Assembly: GCF_003987595.1 (NCBI RefSeq)
Contig: NZ_NGJZ01000001.1
Span: 682,001 to 746,000, forward strand
DNA from: Vagococcus entomophilus
GTDB taxonomy: Bacteria > Bacillota > Bacilli > Lactobacillales > Vagococcaceae
DNA: 64,000 nt
Direction of reading: 5' to 3'
In this document: one piece after another, positions 36,813 through 45,899 of the stretch
Position numbering within the stretch: position 1 is the first letter of the stretch
How the letters are laid out: every line of letters begins with the position of its first letter
Position numbers and translations under genes: made by a program
Notes under the pieces: generated by a model
Databases searched by the model: none
What the model saw: the letters and a program-made list of their open reading frames with translations, nothing else
What the model was told of the DNA's origin: nothing

Positions 36813-37754
36813 CTAATTTTCCTCATCAATATGAGCTATTTTTCGGATTTTTTCTAACGTTTTAAGATTTTCTACATTTTGAACGGTTACTTCTCGGCTA
36901 ATTTTTTTTATAAACGCCGAAAGAGAACGCCCTGGTCCAACCTCTATAAACGTATCTATCCCCGATTCAATCATTGTTTCAACACTATCTTCCCAATAAA
37001 CAGGTGATTTGACTTGTGCCACAAGTGTTGGAATAATCTCTGATTTAGTAGGAATTACTTTTCCAGTTAGATTAGTTATTACTGGAACTTTCATTTCTTC
37101 AATGTGTACCTCTTTAAGAGCTTGTTCTAACTTCACCGCTGCTGGTTCTAAAAGCGAGGTATGGAACGGTCCACTTACATTTAAGCGAATCACTCGCTTT
37201 GCTCCCAATTCTTCTAAGAGTTTTTCGGCTTTTTCTACCGCAGTAACCTCTCCAGCAATGACGATTTGACCTGGCATATTGTAATTTGCTGGAACAACAA
37301 TCCCTGCTGCACTTGCTTTTTGGCATGCCTCTTGTACGTCTTGACGGGATAGTCCCATTACCGCAGACATGGCACCTTTTCCAGCAGGAACTGCCTCTGT
37401 CATATATCTTCCGCGTTTTTGGACTAACTGAACTGCTTCGGTAAAATTCAAAGCCCCGCTTGCAACAAGAGCTGTATATTCGCCCAAACTTAAGCCTGCA
37501 ACCATTTTCGGTTTTATGCCTAGACCGTTTAAAATTTCCAATATTGCAACAGAAACAGTTAGAATAGCAGGTTGAGTATACTCAGTTAAATTTAATTGCT
37601 CATTCTCAGTAAAACAAAGTTTTGGCATATCATAACCAACTGCTTCAGAAGCTTGGTCAAAAATTGCACGACATTCAGGAAATTGCTCATACAATTCTTT
37701 TCCCATTCCAACATATTGTGCACCTTGACCGCTGAATACAAATGCGTAATTCAT
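36813..37754 (-). CDS. fabD: Malonyl-CoA:ACP transacylase FabD
   Basis: A 313-residue transacylase with F-S-G-Q-G-A-Q and the active serine in A-G-L-S-L-G-E-Y. ATG 37754 with AAAGGAG (overlapping the fabK end) is chosen over an upstream in-frame start. Confidence 0.95.
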   Translation of the reverse strand: MNYAFVFSGQGAQYVGMGKELYEQFPECRAIFDQASEAVGYDMPKLCFTENEQLNLTEYTQPAILTVSVAILEILNGLGIKPKMVAGLSLGEYTALVASGALNFTEAVQLVQKRGRYMTEAVPAGKGAMSAVMGLSRQDVQEACQKASAAGIVVPANYNMPGQIVIAGEVTAVEKAEKLLEELGAKRVIRLNVSGPFHTSLLEPAAVKLEQALKEVHIEEMKVPVITNLTGKVIPTKSEIIPTLVAQVKSPVYWEDSVETMIESGIDTFIEVGPGRSLSAFIKKISREVTVQNVENLKTLEKIRKIAHIDEEN

Positions 37755-37759
37755 TGTCT

Positions 37760-38731
37760 TCACTCCTTTGCTCCTTGCCATTTTGTATTTACATTTTTCA
37801 TTGTTTCAAAACACTGAGCCATAATTTCTTCAATAATTTCTTGACAGGATTGCCCTTCTTTATTTACAAGACCAGCAATTTGTCCCGACATCATCGAACT
37901 ATTTTTAGTGTCTCCATCAACAACTGCACGTTTTAGTGCACCTTTTCCTAGCTCTTCTAGTCGTTGCCAATTCGGCTCTTTTTTCCCTGCCTCTTCACGC
38001 TCAATTTTTTCATACTCACGCGTCAATTTGTTACGTAAACCGCGAACAGGATGACCAGTTGTAAGACCTGTAACGGTCGTGTCAATATCACGAGCTTTGA
38101 GCACCGCTTTTTTAAAGTTAGCATGAATAGTCGATTCATTTGCAACTAAAAATCTTGTTCCAATTTGGACCGCATCAATTCCAAGCATCAAAGCAGCAGC
38201 CATCCCACGACCATCCCCGATACCTCCGGCAGCAATAACCGGAATACTTACCGCATCGACAACTTGCGGTACGAGGGCTAAAGTGGTGGCTTTCCCGATA
38301 TGTCCGCCACCTTCCATTCCTTCTACGACAATTGCATCTGCACCGTCTTTTTCCATCCGTCTTGCTAATGCAACTGAGGCTACTACAGGAATGACGATGA
38401 TTCCAGCTTCTTTAAATTTTTTCATATATTTACCAGGAGAACCTGCCCCTGTTGTAATCACCTTGATACCCTCTTCGCAGACTAAATCAACGATATCTTC
38501 CACATGTGGAGACATTAGCATGATATTCACCCCAAATGGCTTGTCCGTAAGGTTTTTGGCTTTTTTAATTTGCTCTAAAACCACCTCTTTTGGAGCATGG
38601 CCAGAAGCGATAATACCGAGTCCTCCAGCGTTGGAAACGGCACTGGCTAAATTTGCTTCTGCGACCCACGCCATCGCCCCTTGAAAAATGGGATACTTGA
38701 TGTCTAACATTTCACATATCTCTGCACGCAT
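37760..38731 (-). CDS. fabK: Enoyl-ACP reductase II FabK (FMN)
   Basis: A 323-residue NPD-like TIM-barrel flavoenzyme with P-I-F-Q-G-A-M-A-W-V, G-G-L-G-I-I-A-S-G, E-G-M-E-G-G-G-H-I-G and A-A-G-G-I-G-D-G-R-G. It performs the last reduction of elongation, the triclosan-insensitive alternative to FabI. It lies after a terminator-like hairpin that separates it from acpP. Confidence 0.95.
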   Translation of the reverse strand: MRAEICEMLDIKYPIFQGAMAWVAEANLASAVSNAGGLGIIASGHAPKEVVLEQIKKAKNLTDKPFGVNIMLMSPHVEDIVDLVCEEGIKVITTGAGSPGKYMKKFKEAGIIVIPVVASVALARRMEKDGADAIVVEGMEGGGHIGKATTLALVPQVVDAVSIPVIAAGGIGDGRGMAAALMLGIDAVQIGTRFLVANESTIHANFKKAVLKARDIDTTVTGLTTGHPVRGLRNKLTREYEKIEREEAGKKEPNWQRLEELGKGALKRAVVDGDTKNSSMMSGQIAGLVNKEGQSCQEIIEEIMAQCFETMKNVNTKWQGAKE

Positions 38732-38773
38732 GTAATTTCCTCTTTCTTAACAAAAAGCTTTTTAGAAAAAAAG

Positions 38774-38809
38774 GTAGCTTTCAAAGCTGAAAAACAGCTT
38801 TTAGGCTAC
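38774..38809 (-). terminator. Terminator-like hairpin between acpP and fabK
   Basis: GTAGC ... AAAGCTG loop CAGCTTT ... GCTAC with inner and outer stems, followed on the minus strand by CTTTTTTTC. Within the operon it should act as a partial terminator, leaving more acpP than fabK transcript. Confidence 0.65.
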
Positions 38810-38830
38810 ACTTTCTTGATATTCGCTGTT

Positions 38831-39064
38831 TTATTTTTCTGCAAGTTGTTTGTCAACAAATGCGACTAAATCCCCAACAGTATTTAATCCTTCTTCTGTT
38901 TCGATTTTTACATCAAATTCATCTTCAATGTCGTTAATGATTTGGAATAAGTCTAAGCTATCAGCGTCTAACTCTTCTTTAAAATTAGTTGTTAATTGTA
39001 CTTCCTCTTCTTCTTTTCCTAATTGATCCACGATAATTTCTTGTACTTTTTCAAATGTTGTCAT
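38831..39064 (-). CDS. acpP: Acyl carrier protein
   Basis: A 77-residue acidic carrier; S36 in D-A-D-S-L-D-L receives phosphopantetheine. ATG 39064 after GGAGGAA; the open frame upstream is not used. Second gene after fabH. Confidence 0.95.
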   Translation of the reverse strand: MTTFEKVQEIIVDQLGKEEEEVQLTTNFKEELDADSLDLFQIINDIEDEFDVKIETEEGLNTVGDLVAFVDKQLAEK

Positions 39065-39116
39065 TCTATATTCCTCCAAAAATTTATTTTCTTCCATTTA
39101 TTATTAACAGCTTCGC

Positions 39117-40109
39117 TTACAGTGACAAGAGTATACTTCCCCAAGTCAAGCCTCCGCCAAAGCCAGTCAACACGATTTTTTGTTTACTTCCTAATGTCAA
39201 GGTGCCATTTTCAATACTCTCATCTAATAAGATGGGGATTGTTGCAGCAGATGTATTGCCGTACTGAGCGATATTTGTTAAAAACTTCTCTCTTGGAATT
39301 TTGGCTTTTTTGGCCATTCCGTCTAAAATCCGGATATTTGCTTGATGCGGAACAATAAAATCTAGCTCTTCCTTTGAAAGATTTGCTTGCTCTAATACTT
39401 CTAAAATACTTTTTGTTGCATCACGTAGAGCAAAATCAAAGATTTCACGACCGTCCATACTCAGATAAGAGAGTTCTTCTTTGGTTAGGCAAGCATTTTG
39501 AGCAAATGGCGCTTTCCTGCTTACTTTGCCAGAAGTTAAGTGTTCTCCACGCGTACCATCTGCACGCAGTACTTCTGCAATAAATTGTGACTCATTCTGA
39601 CTTGCCTCTAGCATAACACCACCTGCACCGTCCCCGAAAAGTACTGCTGTAGATCGGTCTTTCCAGTTGACAGCTTTTGAAAGAACTTCTCCTCCAATGA
39701 CAATCCCTTTTTGGTATCCGCCCGATTTGATTAGCTTTTCAGCAGTTGCAAGAGCGTAAACAAATCCTGAACATGCAGCACTTATATCAAAGCAAAAAGC
39801 ATTTTTAGCGCCAATATTCCCTTGAACCAAACAAGCGGTTGAAGGAGTGGCATAATCAGGTGTCATGGTAGCGACAATAATAAAATCAAGCGTTTCTGCT
39901 AAATAATGACTTTTTTCAAGTAGCTTTTTAGCTACCTCCGTACACAAGTCGGATGTATCTTGCATATCTGCAATTCTTCTCGCTTTGATTCCTGTTCTAG
40001 AAGTAATCCATTCATCACTTGTGTCCATAATTTGGGCCAAATCGTGATTGGTGACACTGTGTTCAGGCACGTATTTTGCTGTTTGAGTGATCCGAACATT
40101 ACGTTCCAT
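39117..40109 (-). CDS. fabH: 3-oxoacyl-ACP synthase III (FabH)
   Basis: A 330-residue initiation enzyme with C113 in A-A-C-S-G-F, V-P-H-Q-A-N and G-N-T-S-A-A. It condenses acetyl-CoA (or branched primers) with malonyl-ACP. Follows fabT by 39 bp without a visible terminator. Confidence 0.96.
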   Translation of the reverse strand: MERNVRITQTAKYVPEHSVTNHDLAQIMDTSDEWITSRTGIKARRIADMQDTSDLCTEVAKKLLEKSHYLAETLDFIIVATMTPDYATPSTACLVQGNIGAKNAFCFDISAACSGFVYALATAEKLIKSGGYQKGIVIGGEVLSKAVNWKDRSTAVLFGDGAGGVMLEASQNESQFIAEVLRADGTRGEHLTSGKVSRKAPFAQNACLTKEELSYLSMDGREIFDFALRDATKSILEVLEQANLSKEELDFIVPHQANIRILDGMAKKAKIPREKFLTNIAQYGNTSAATIPILLDESIENGTLTLGSKQKIVLTGFGGGLTWGSILLSL

Positions 40110-40148
40110 GAACCAACCTCATCTCTTTTTCGTTATTATTCCAAATGA

Positions 40149-40595
40149 TTAGGTAATACTTTTTATTAGAAATTCATGTAAATTATTTAGTCCTTTGATT
40201 AATGCTTGCGTTTCAGAATCGTCCATGTCCTTTAGTGCAGCATGCACCATTCCCTTATGGAAATAATCGTGGACACGGTAAACTAAACGTCCTCGGTTCG
40301 TTAATATCAGCTGAACCACTCGTCGGTCTTTGTCACTCCGTTTTCTTTCAACATAACCTTTTTTCACTAAATTATTAATGGCCACAGTAAGAGTTCCTAC
40401 TGTCACAGACAAAATCTTTGCAACCTCAGACGTCGTTTTGTGTTCATGCAAACCAATTGCTTCTATAGTGTGCATTTCCGTAATAGATAAATCATTAAAC
40501 TGACTTTTCTTTAGCTCTGATTCCTCTATTGTAAGAATATCATTAAACACTGTTACAAGATAATCGTTGATAATTGTTAAGTTGTCTGATTTCAT
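40149..40595 (-). CDS. fabT: MarR family repressor FabT
   Basis: A 148-residue MarR-type winged-helix protein heading the fab operon, with S-I-T-E-M-H-T-I-E-A-I-G and V-E-R-K-R-S-D-K-D-R-R-V. FabT binds DNA together with long-chain acyl-ACP and shuts the operon down when fatty acids are plentiful. Its promoter carries two FabT boxes. Confidence 0.93.
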   Translation of the reverse strand: MKSDNLTIINDYLVTVFNDILTIEESELKKSQFNDLSITEMHTIEAIGLHEHKTTSEVAKILSVTVGTLTVAINNLVKKGYVERKRSDKDRRVVQLILTNRGRLVYRVHDYFHKGMVHAALKDMDDSETQALIKGLNNLHEFLIKSIT

Positions 40596-40618
40596 AAAGT
40601 CTGCCTTCCCAAATTTAC

Positions 40619-40675
40619 TTTGAATATCAAATCATTTGATGTTCAAACTATATCTTTTTTTTGATTTAATTGCAA
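40619..40675 (-). promoter_or_regulatory. fabT promoter with two FabT boxes
   Basis: On the minus strand TTGCAA (40670-40675), 17 bp, TATAGT (40647-40652). FabT-type palindromes TTTGATGTTCAAA (40635-40647) and TTTGAATATCAAA (40619-40631) lie directly downstream of the -10, 16 bp centre to centre, so FabT should block initiation or early elongation. Confidence 0.85.
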
Positions 40676-40805
40676 CCCTTTTTTTCATTTTTAACCAATT
40701 AAATAACACGAATATATAATCATATGTTTTTAAATAAAGTTTTATCTATTATAAAAAAACAGGTTAAATGCTTTGTTTATCAAACTATTTTATTTCTGTG
40801 CACTA

Positions 40806-40857
40806 TTTTATAAACGTTTTTGATTGTTTTTGATTGTTTTTGACTTATTTTTATGGT
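40806..40857 (+). promoter_or_regulatory. fru promoter region with tandem DeoR-type operator repeats
   Basis: Three direct copies of GTTTTTGA(TT/CT) at 10-bp spacing (40816-40845), one helical turn apart, precede the ribosome binding site. They contain TTGATT/TTGACT hexamers usable as -35, with TATGGT (40852-40857) as a possible -10. A loose CcpA-like site (TAAACGTTTT) sits at the left end. The regular spacing fits a DeoR/FruR operator. Confidence 0.6.
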
Positions 40858-40885
40858 AGTATCTTTCATGTGAGGAGGTTTGGAA

Positions 40886-41638
40886 ATGCTTACAGATGAA
40901 AGAAAAAATTTTATTTTGAGACAATTAGCCGAAAAAGAAATTATTAAATCTCAAGAATTGGTAAGCATTTTAAACGCTTCTGAATCAACGATTCGTAGAG
41001 ATTTAAAAGAATTAGAAGAAGATGGATTTCTTGAGAGAATTCATGGTGGTGCCAAAAAAAGAAATACGCTGAGCTACGAGCAGGATATGAATGAAAAATC
41101 CTCCAAAAACATCAGCGAAAAGCAAAAAGTAGCACAATATGCCGCTTCTCTCATTAAGAAATCTGAGGTTATCTATTTAGACGCTGGAACAACGACCTAT
41201 GAAATGATTCCTTATTTGGAAGGGAAAAAGATTTCTGTTGTGACAAACTCTATCTACCACGCTTCTGCCTTAGCTGATTTAAATATTCCTACTATAGTAA
41301 TTGGTGGCTCGATTAAGATGTCAACCAAGGCCATTTTGGGTAGCTTTAGTATGAAACAATTAGAGCAATTTCGGTTTAATCGTGCTTTTCTGGGGGTTAA
41401 CGGAATTCATTCGGTTTTTGGCTTCACTACTCCCGACCCTGAGGAGGCTGCGATGAAAGAAACTGCGATGTGTCAATCTGAAGTCAGTTACTTTTTGGGT
41501 GATCACACAAAATTTAATACGGTCTCTTTTACTAAAATTGCCTCGATTGAAAAAGCAAGTATTCTTACTGATTATTGCCCTATGGAATCGTTGAAACTAA
41601 TCAAAAAAAGAACAAAAATCAAGGAGGTTGTCAAATGA
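40886..41638 (+). CDS. fruR: DeoR family repressor of the fructose operon
   Basis: A 250-residue DeoR-type regulator: N-terminal helix-turn-helix S-E-S-T-I-R-R-D-L-K-E-L-E-E and the sugar-phosphate sensor with D-A-G-T-T-T-Y-E-M. Relieved probably by fructose-1-phosphate. ATG 40886 is 7 nt from GAGGAGG. Its stop overlaps the fruK start (ATGA). Confidence 0.9.
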   Translation: MLTDERKNFILRQLAEKEIIKSQELVSILNASESTIRRDLKELEEDGFLERIHGGAKKRNTLSYEQDMNEKSSKNISEKQKVAQYAASLIKKSEVIYLDAGTTTYEMIPYLEGKKISVVTNSIYHASALADLNIPTIVIGGSIKMSTKAILGSFSMKQLEQFRFNRAFLGVNGIHSVFGFTTPDPEEAAMKETAMCQSEVSYFLGDHTKFNTVSFTKIASIEKASILTDYCPMESLKLIKKRTKIKEVVK

Positions 41639-42549
41639 TTTACACAGTAACACTAAACCCATCAATCGATTATATTGTACATGTCGATAAGCTTGAAATT
41701 GGTGGATTAAACCGTATGAAGCAAGATTTTAAACTACCCGGTGGAAAAGGTTTGAATGTTTCAAGAATTTTAAAACGACTTGATGGTCAAACAACAGCAC
41801 TAGGTTTCTTAGGTGGTTTCACTGGAGATTTCATCGGAAAATGGATTGAGCAAGAAGGAATTATAAATGAGTTTACTTCTATTAAAGAAGATACTCGAAT
41901 CAATGTAAAATTAAAAGCTGGAGAAGAAACCGAAATCAACGGTTTAGGCCCAGTCGTATCTGATACTGAAATAACTGACTTGAAAGAAAAGTTAGCACAC
42001 ATCACAAGTGAGGATATCGTTGTTCTCTCTGGGAGCATGGCCCCTTCTCTTCCAAGTGATTTTTATGAATCTTTAATCACAATTATTAAAGCAAAAGGTG
42101 CTGACTTTATCATTGATACAACTGGTAAAGCACTATTAGAAGCAATTCCACACCAACCATTATTGATTAAACCAAACAATCATGAATTGGCTGAATTATT
42201 CCAAACTAGTTTTTCTAAGACTGAGGATATGTTTCCATATGGGGAACAGTTACTTAAAAATGGGGCCAAACATGTGTTGATTTCTCTTGGTGGGGATGGC
42301 TCAATTCTCTTTACTAAAGATGGAATCTATCAAGCTAATGTACCAAAAGGAACGCTTAAGAATTCTGTTGGCTCTGGTGACTCAATGATTGCTGGGTTTG
42401 TTGGTCAATTCGAAAAAACAAAAGACCCACTTGAAGCGTTTAAGTACGGCGTAGCATGCGGTAGCGCAACTGCCTTTTCTGATGATTTAGCAACTGCTGA
42501 AAAAATCCGTTCGCTTATTCCTGAAGTTCAAATTAAAAAAGTAAAATAA
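41635..42549 (+). CDS. fruK: 1-phosphofructokinase FruK
   Basis: A 304-residue PfkB-family kinase with L-P-G-G-K-G-L-N-V-S and the C-terminal G-S-G-D-S-M-I-A-G anion hole and catalytic Asp. Converts fructose-1-phosphate to fructose-1,6-bisphosphate. AAGGAGG lies before ATG 41635. Confidence 0.94.
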   Translation: MIYTVTLNPSIDYIVHVDKLEIGGLNRMKQDFKLPGGKGLNVSRILKRLDGQTTALGFLGGFTGDFIGKWIEQEGIINEFTSIKEDTRINVKLKAGEETEINGLGPVVSDTEITDLKEKLAHITSEDIVVLSGSMAPSLPSDFYESLITIIKAKGADFIIDTTGKALLEAIPHQPLLIKPNNHELAELFQTSFSKTEDMFPYGEQLLKNGAKHVLISLGGDGSILFTKDGIYQANVPKGTLKNSVGSGDSMIAGFVGQFEKTKDPLEAFKYGVACGSATAFSDDLATAEKIRSLIPEVQIKKVK

Positions 42550-42571
42550 TCTCAAGAAGGAGAGAAAAAAA

Positions 42572-44503
42572 ATGAATATTAAAGACTTGCTTGTCAAAGA
42601 TGTCATGATCATGGATTTACAAGCAACAACAAAATCCGCTGCGATTGATGAGATGGTTCAAAAGATGTATGATGGTGGTCGCATCAGTGATATCGATACA
42701 TATAAAAAAGGCATTCTTGCTCGTGAAGCACAAACCTCTACTGGTCTTGGCGATGGAATCGCGATGCCTCATGCGAAAAACAGCGCAGTTAAAGAAGCAA
42801 CCGTTCTATTTGCCAAAAGCAACAAAGGTGTAGACTACGAAGCTTTAGATGGTCAACCTACTTATCTATTCTTTATGATTGCTGCTCCTGAGGGGGCAAA
42901 TGATACTCATTTGCAAGCCCTTGCTGCCCTTTCTCGTTTGCTAATCGATCCTGATTTTGTTGGCAAACTAAAAGAAACAAAAACACCCGACGAAGTACAA
43001 GCGCTTTTTCAATCTGCTGAAGATGAAAAAGAAGCCGCTGAAAAAGCAGAAGAAGCTCAACAACCAGCAAGCTCTAAAGCAAATTCAGATCGTAAATTTG
43101 TGGTTGCGGTAACCGCTTGCCCAACAGGGATTGCACACACGTATATGGCTGAAGATTCTTTGAAGAAAAAAGCTGCTGAAATGGGCGTAGATATTCGTGT
43201 TGAAACAAATGGTTCTGATGGGGTACAACACCGTTTGACCGAAGACGAAATCAAACGAGCTGATGGCGTTATCGTTGCAGCAGATAAAGCAGTTGAAATG
43301 CCACGTTTTGATGGCAAACCACTTCTCAATCGTCCTGTTAGTGACGGAATCAGAAAAACAGAAGAACTCATTACGAAAGCTATGAATGGTGATGCCCCTA
43401 TTTACCATAATACGAAAGGTGCTGACTCTTCTGCTGAATCAGATGAATCAACAAGTGGCTCAACTTGGTCTCGCATCTACAAACACCTAATGAATGGTGT
43501 TAGTAATATGCTTCCTTTTGTAATTGGTGGTGGGATTGCACTGGCACTATCCTTTATGATTGACCAATTTATGGGTGTTCCTCATAGCCAATTATCAAAC
43601 CTAGGTCATTATCACCAAATACCAGGATATTTCAACACGATTGGTAATGCTGCATTTGGGTTTATGTTGCCAATACTAGCTGGTTATATTGCTTCAAGTA
43701 TCGCAGATCGTCCTGGTCTTGTTGCTGGATTCCTTGCTGGAGCAGTCGCTTCAACCGGTGGGGCTGGCTTCTTAGGTGCTTTAATCGGTGGGTTCCTTGC
43801 TGGTTATGTTATGGTCTTTTTGAAGAAACTATTCAAAGGACTACCAAAATCTTTAGACGGTATTCGCACCATCTTGTTCTATCCAGTATTTGGTGTACTG
43901 ATTACTGGTTTCCTAATGTTATTGGTTAACGTTCCAATGAAAGCTATCAACACTGGTTTGAATGACTTCCTAAGTAGTATGTCTGGCACAAATGCTGCTC
44001 TACTTGGCGCACTTCTTGCTGGTATGATGTCAATCGATTTGGGTGGCCCAGTAAACAAAGCTGCTTATGTATTTGGTACTGGAACACTTGCTGCTACAGT
44101 TGCAACTGGTGGTAGTACAGTTATGGCTTCGGTTATGGCTGGTGGGATGGTTCCCCCTCTTGCAATCTTTATTTCTTCTTTACTATTCAAAAATAAATTT
44201 ACACATGAAGAACATCAAGCAGGACTTTCAAACTTAATCATGGGTGCTTCCTTTATCACAGAAGGTGCGATTCCATTTGCAGCTTCCGACCCTCTACATG
44301 TTATTCCTAGTTTTGTAGTTGGTTCTGCATTAACTGGTGGTTTGGTTGGTGCAATGAATATTAAATTAATGGCGCCACACGGTGGAATCTTCGTGATCTT
44401 CTTAGTAAGCAAACCATTACTTTACTTATTATTTATCGTCATCGGTGCAATTGTTGGTGGGATTATTTTAGGACTTATGAGAAAAACACCAACAGCTAAA
44501 TAG
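42572..44503 (+). CDS. fruA: PTS fructose transporter EIIABC (FruA)
   Basis: A 643-residue three-domain permease. EIIA (1-150) carries phospho-H67 in A-M-P-H-A-K-N; EIIB (175-280) carries C183 in A-C-P-T-G-I-A-H-T-Y; EIIC (about 300-640) is polytopic. It imports fructose as fructose-1-phosphate, feeding FruK. Followed by a strong terminator. Confidence 0.95.
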   Translation: MNIKDLLVKDVMIMDLQATTKSAAIDEMVQKMYDGGRISDIDTYKKGILAREAQTSTGLGDGIAMPHAKNSAVKEATVLFAKSNKGVDYEALDGQPTYLFFMIAAPEGANDTHLQALAALSRLLIDPDFVGKLKETKTPDEVQALFQSAEDEKEAAEKAEEAQQPASSKANSDRKFVVAVTACPTGIAHTYMAEDSLKKKAAEMGVDIRVETNGSDGVQHRLTEDEIKRADGVIVAADKAVEMPRFDGKPLLNRPVSDGIRKTEELITKAMNGDAPIYHNTKGADSSAESDESTSGSTWSRIYKHLMNGVSNMLPFVIGGGIALALSFMIDQFMGVPHSQLSNLGHYHQIPGYFNTIGNAAFGFMLPILAGYIASSIADRPGLVAGFLAGAVASTGGAGFLGALIGGFLAGYVMVFLKKLFKGLPKSLDGIRTILFYPVFGVLITGFLMLLVNVPMKAINTGLNDFLSSMSGTNAALLGALLAGMMSIDLGGPVNKAAYVFGTGTLAATVATGGSTVMASVMAGGMVPPLAIFISSLLFKNKFTHEEHQAGLSNLIMGASFITEGAIPFAASDPLHVIPSFVVGSALTGGLVGAMNIKLMAPHGGIFVIFLVSKPLLYLLFIVIGAIVGGIILGLMRKTPTAK

Positions 44504-44509
44504 CTTTTT

Positions 44510-44541
44510 AAAAACCTATTCTTTTCCAAGAATAGGTTTTT
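44510..44541 (+). terminator. Terminator of the fructose operon
   Basis: AAAAACCTATTC and exact complement with an 8-nt loop, 6 bp past fruA. Its T run leads straight into the -35 of the next promoter. Confidence 0.9.
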
Positions 44542-44542
44542 A

Positions 44543-44577
44543 TTGACATACATTATAAGTACACTTATAATGTATGT
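44543..44577 (+). promoter_or_regulatory. Consensus promoter inside a 32-bp perfect palindrome
   Basis: Perfect TTGACA (44543-44548), 17 bp, perfect TATAAT (44566-44571). A palindrome with 15-bp arms ACATACATTATAAGT and its exact complement, separated by AC, covers 44546-44577 and so spans -35, spacer and -10. This is probably the operator of the MarR protein encoded in the same operon: very strong promoter, tightly repressed. Confidence 0.85.
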
Positions 44578-44603
44578 ACATACAATTAAGGAGGACAAAT
44601 TTT

Positions 44604-45020
44604 ATGAAATTTAATTTTGAACTTACCATTAACTGCTCTGCAAAAAGAGTGTGGTCTTTTTATGAGGATATCAAAAAATGGTATACATGGGAAGACGAGT
44701 TACAGGACATCCAGTTAGAGGGGAGCTTTTCACAAGGAAGTGCTGGGAGTATGACATTTACAGGGATGCCTCCACTTACATTTGAGTTGATTTCAGTAAT
44801 AAAAGAGCAAAAATTCTGTGACAAAACTAGTATTCCTAAGATTGGCGACTTGTATTTTGATCACCAAATAAAAACCTGCGATGCCGGTGTACTAGTACAA
44901 CATTCTGTTGCCTTAGAAAATGCTGAAATTTCGAAACAAAATATCGCATTCTTAAATAATATTTTTAAAGATGTTCCCCATTCTATGTTAAAACTAAAGG
45001 AAGCATGTGAAAATGTCTAA
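44604..45020 (+). CDS. SRPBCC family (START-like) protein
   Basis: A 138-residue protein with the SRPBCC/polyketide-cyclase-like pattern: N-terminal beta strand, S-A-K-R-V-W-S-F-Y-E-D-I, K-W-Y-T-W-E-D and a long C-terminal amphipathic helix (N-N-I-F-K-D-V-P-H-S-M-L-K-L-K-E-A). Such folds bind hydrophobic ligands; the ligand is unknown. ATG 44604 follows AAGGAGG. First gene of an operon with a MarR regulator and an EVE protein; the 3' end overlaps the MarR gene by 8 bp. Confidence 0.75.
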   Translation: MKFNFELTINCSAKRVWSFYEDIKKWYTWEDELQDIQLEGSFSQGSAGSMTFTGMPPLTFELISVIKEQKFCDKTSIPKIGDLYFDHQIKTCDAGVLVQHSVALENAEISKQNIAFLNNIFKDVPHSMLKLKEACENV

Positions 45021-45483
45021 CTCTTTCCCTTCCAAATTTGCTAAAAATTCAGAAGCATCTACTGGATTTCTGTTTATCAAGACGTATAATTTATGGCATA
45101 CACGTATCAAAGCAGAATTGTCACAGCTTGACTTGACTCATCCGCAATTCGTTGCCCTCACTACTCTCGCCTATCTCCTTGAGCATCAAGAAGAAGTCAA
45201 CCAACGAATGGTGGCTGACTTGGCAGAAATCGATGTCATGACGCTCTCTCAAATTGTCCGCTTACTTGTACAAAAGGCATATATTGAAAAAACAGTTTCA
45301 AGACTAGATCCACGAGCAAATGCCCTCTCTTTGACGTCCCTAGGCTATGAAAAAATTCAAAAAGCTGTTCCAGTTGTCGAAAAATTAGATGCACAATTTT
45401 TTGGCTTGTTAGGAAGTAAACAAGAAACATTTAGGGAATCACTAAAGCTACTAGTTACTCAAAAAAAGGAGCAAACAAAATGA
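45013..45483 (+). CDS. MarR family regulator
   Basis: A 156-residue MarR winged-helix protein with L-T-H-P-Q-F-V-A-L-T-T-L, D-V-M-T-L-S-Q-I-V-R-L-L and the wing S-R-L-D-P-R-A-N. ATG 45013 is 9 nt from AAAGGAAG; an in-frame GTG two codons earlier is too close. Presumed to bind the palindrome at 44546-44577. The EVE gene overlaps its stop (ATGA). Confidence 0.87.
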   Translation: MSNSFPSKFAKNSEASTGFLFIKTYNLWHTRIKAELSQLDLTHPQFVALTTLAYLLEHQEEVNQRMVADLAEIDVMTLSQIVRLLVQKAYIEKTVSRLDPRANALSLTSLGYEKIQKAVPVVEKLDAQFFGLLGSKQETFRESLKLLVTQKKEQTK

Positions 45484-45899
45484 ACGCTACCCGCTACTGG
45501 ATTGGAGTGGCCTCCTATGATCATGTTTCTACTGGCGTCAAGCAACAATTTTGTCAAGTTTGCCATGGAAAAAGCACACCCCTAAATCGAATGAATACTG
45601 GTGATTGGCTTATTTATTACAGTCCAAAATATCATTTTAAAGATTCGGAGCCCTACCAACATTTTACAGCTTTAGGGCAAATCCTAGATGCTGCTGCGTA
45701 TCAAGTAGAAATGGCGCCTCATTTCCTCCCCTTTCGAAGAGACGTCCGGTACCGAAAAAATATTACACCGCTTGCTTTATCTTTCGTACAACAACATCCT
45801 TTGTGGTCAGAGTATCAGAGTCGTCTGAGATTTGGGCATTTTGAAATCCCTCATGAACTCTTTGCCTTGATTGGAAAAGAACTGACAAAATACAAGTAA
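45480..45899 (+). CDS. EVE domain protein
   Basis: A 139-residue PUA-like EVE-domain protein: R-Y-W-I-G-V-A-S at the start, D-W-L-I-Y-Y-S-P-K, F-T-A-L-G-Q-I and C-terminal L-R-F-G-H-F-E-I. EVE folds recognise modified bases in DNA or RNA in other systems; the target here is unknown. Last gene of the SRPBCC-MarR-EVE operon. Confidence 0.83.
   Translation: MNATRYWIGVASYDHVSTGVKQQFCQVCHGKSTPLNRMNTGDWLIYYSPKYHFKDSEPYQHFTALGQILDAAAYQVEMAPHFLPFRRDVRYRKNITPLALSFVQQHPLWSEYQSRLRFGHFEIPHELFALIGKELTKYK

Noticed and set aside
44546..44577. Palindrome as terminator of the fructose operon
   Set aside because: It has no following T run, and a separate strong terminator (44510-44541) already ends that operon; the palindrome coincides with a consensus promoter.
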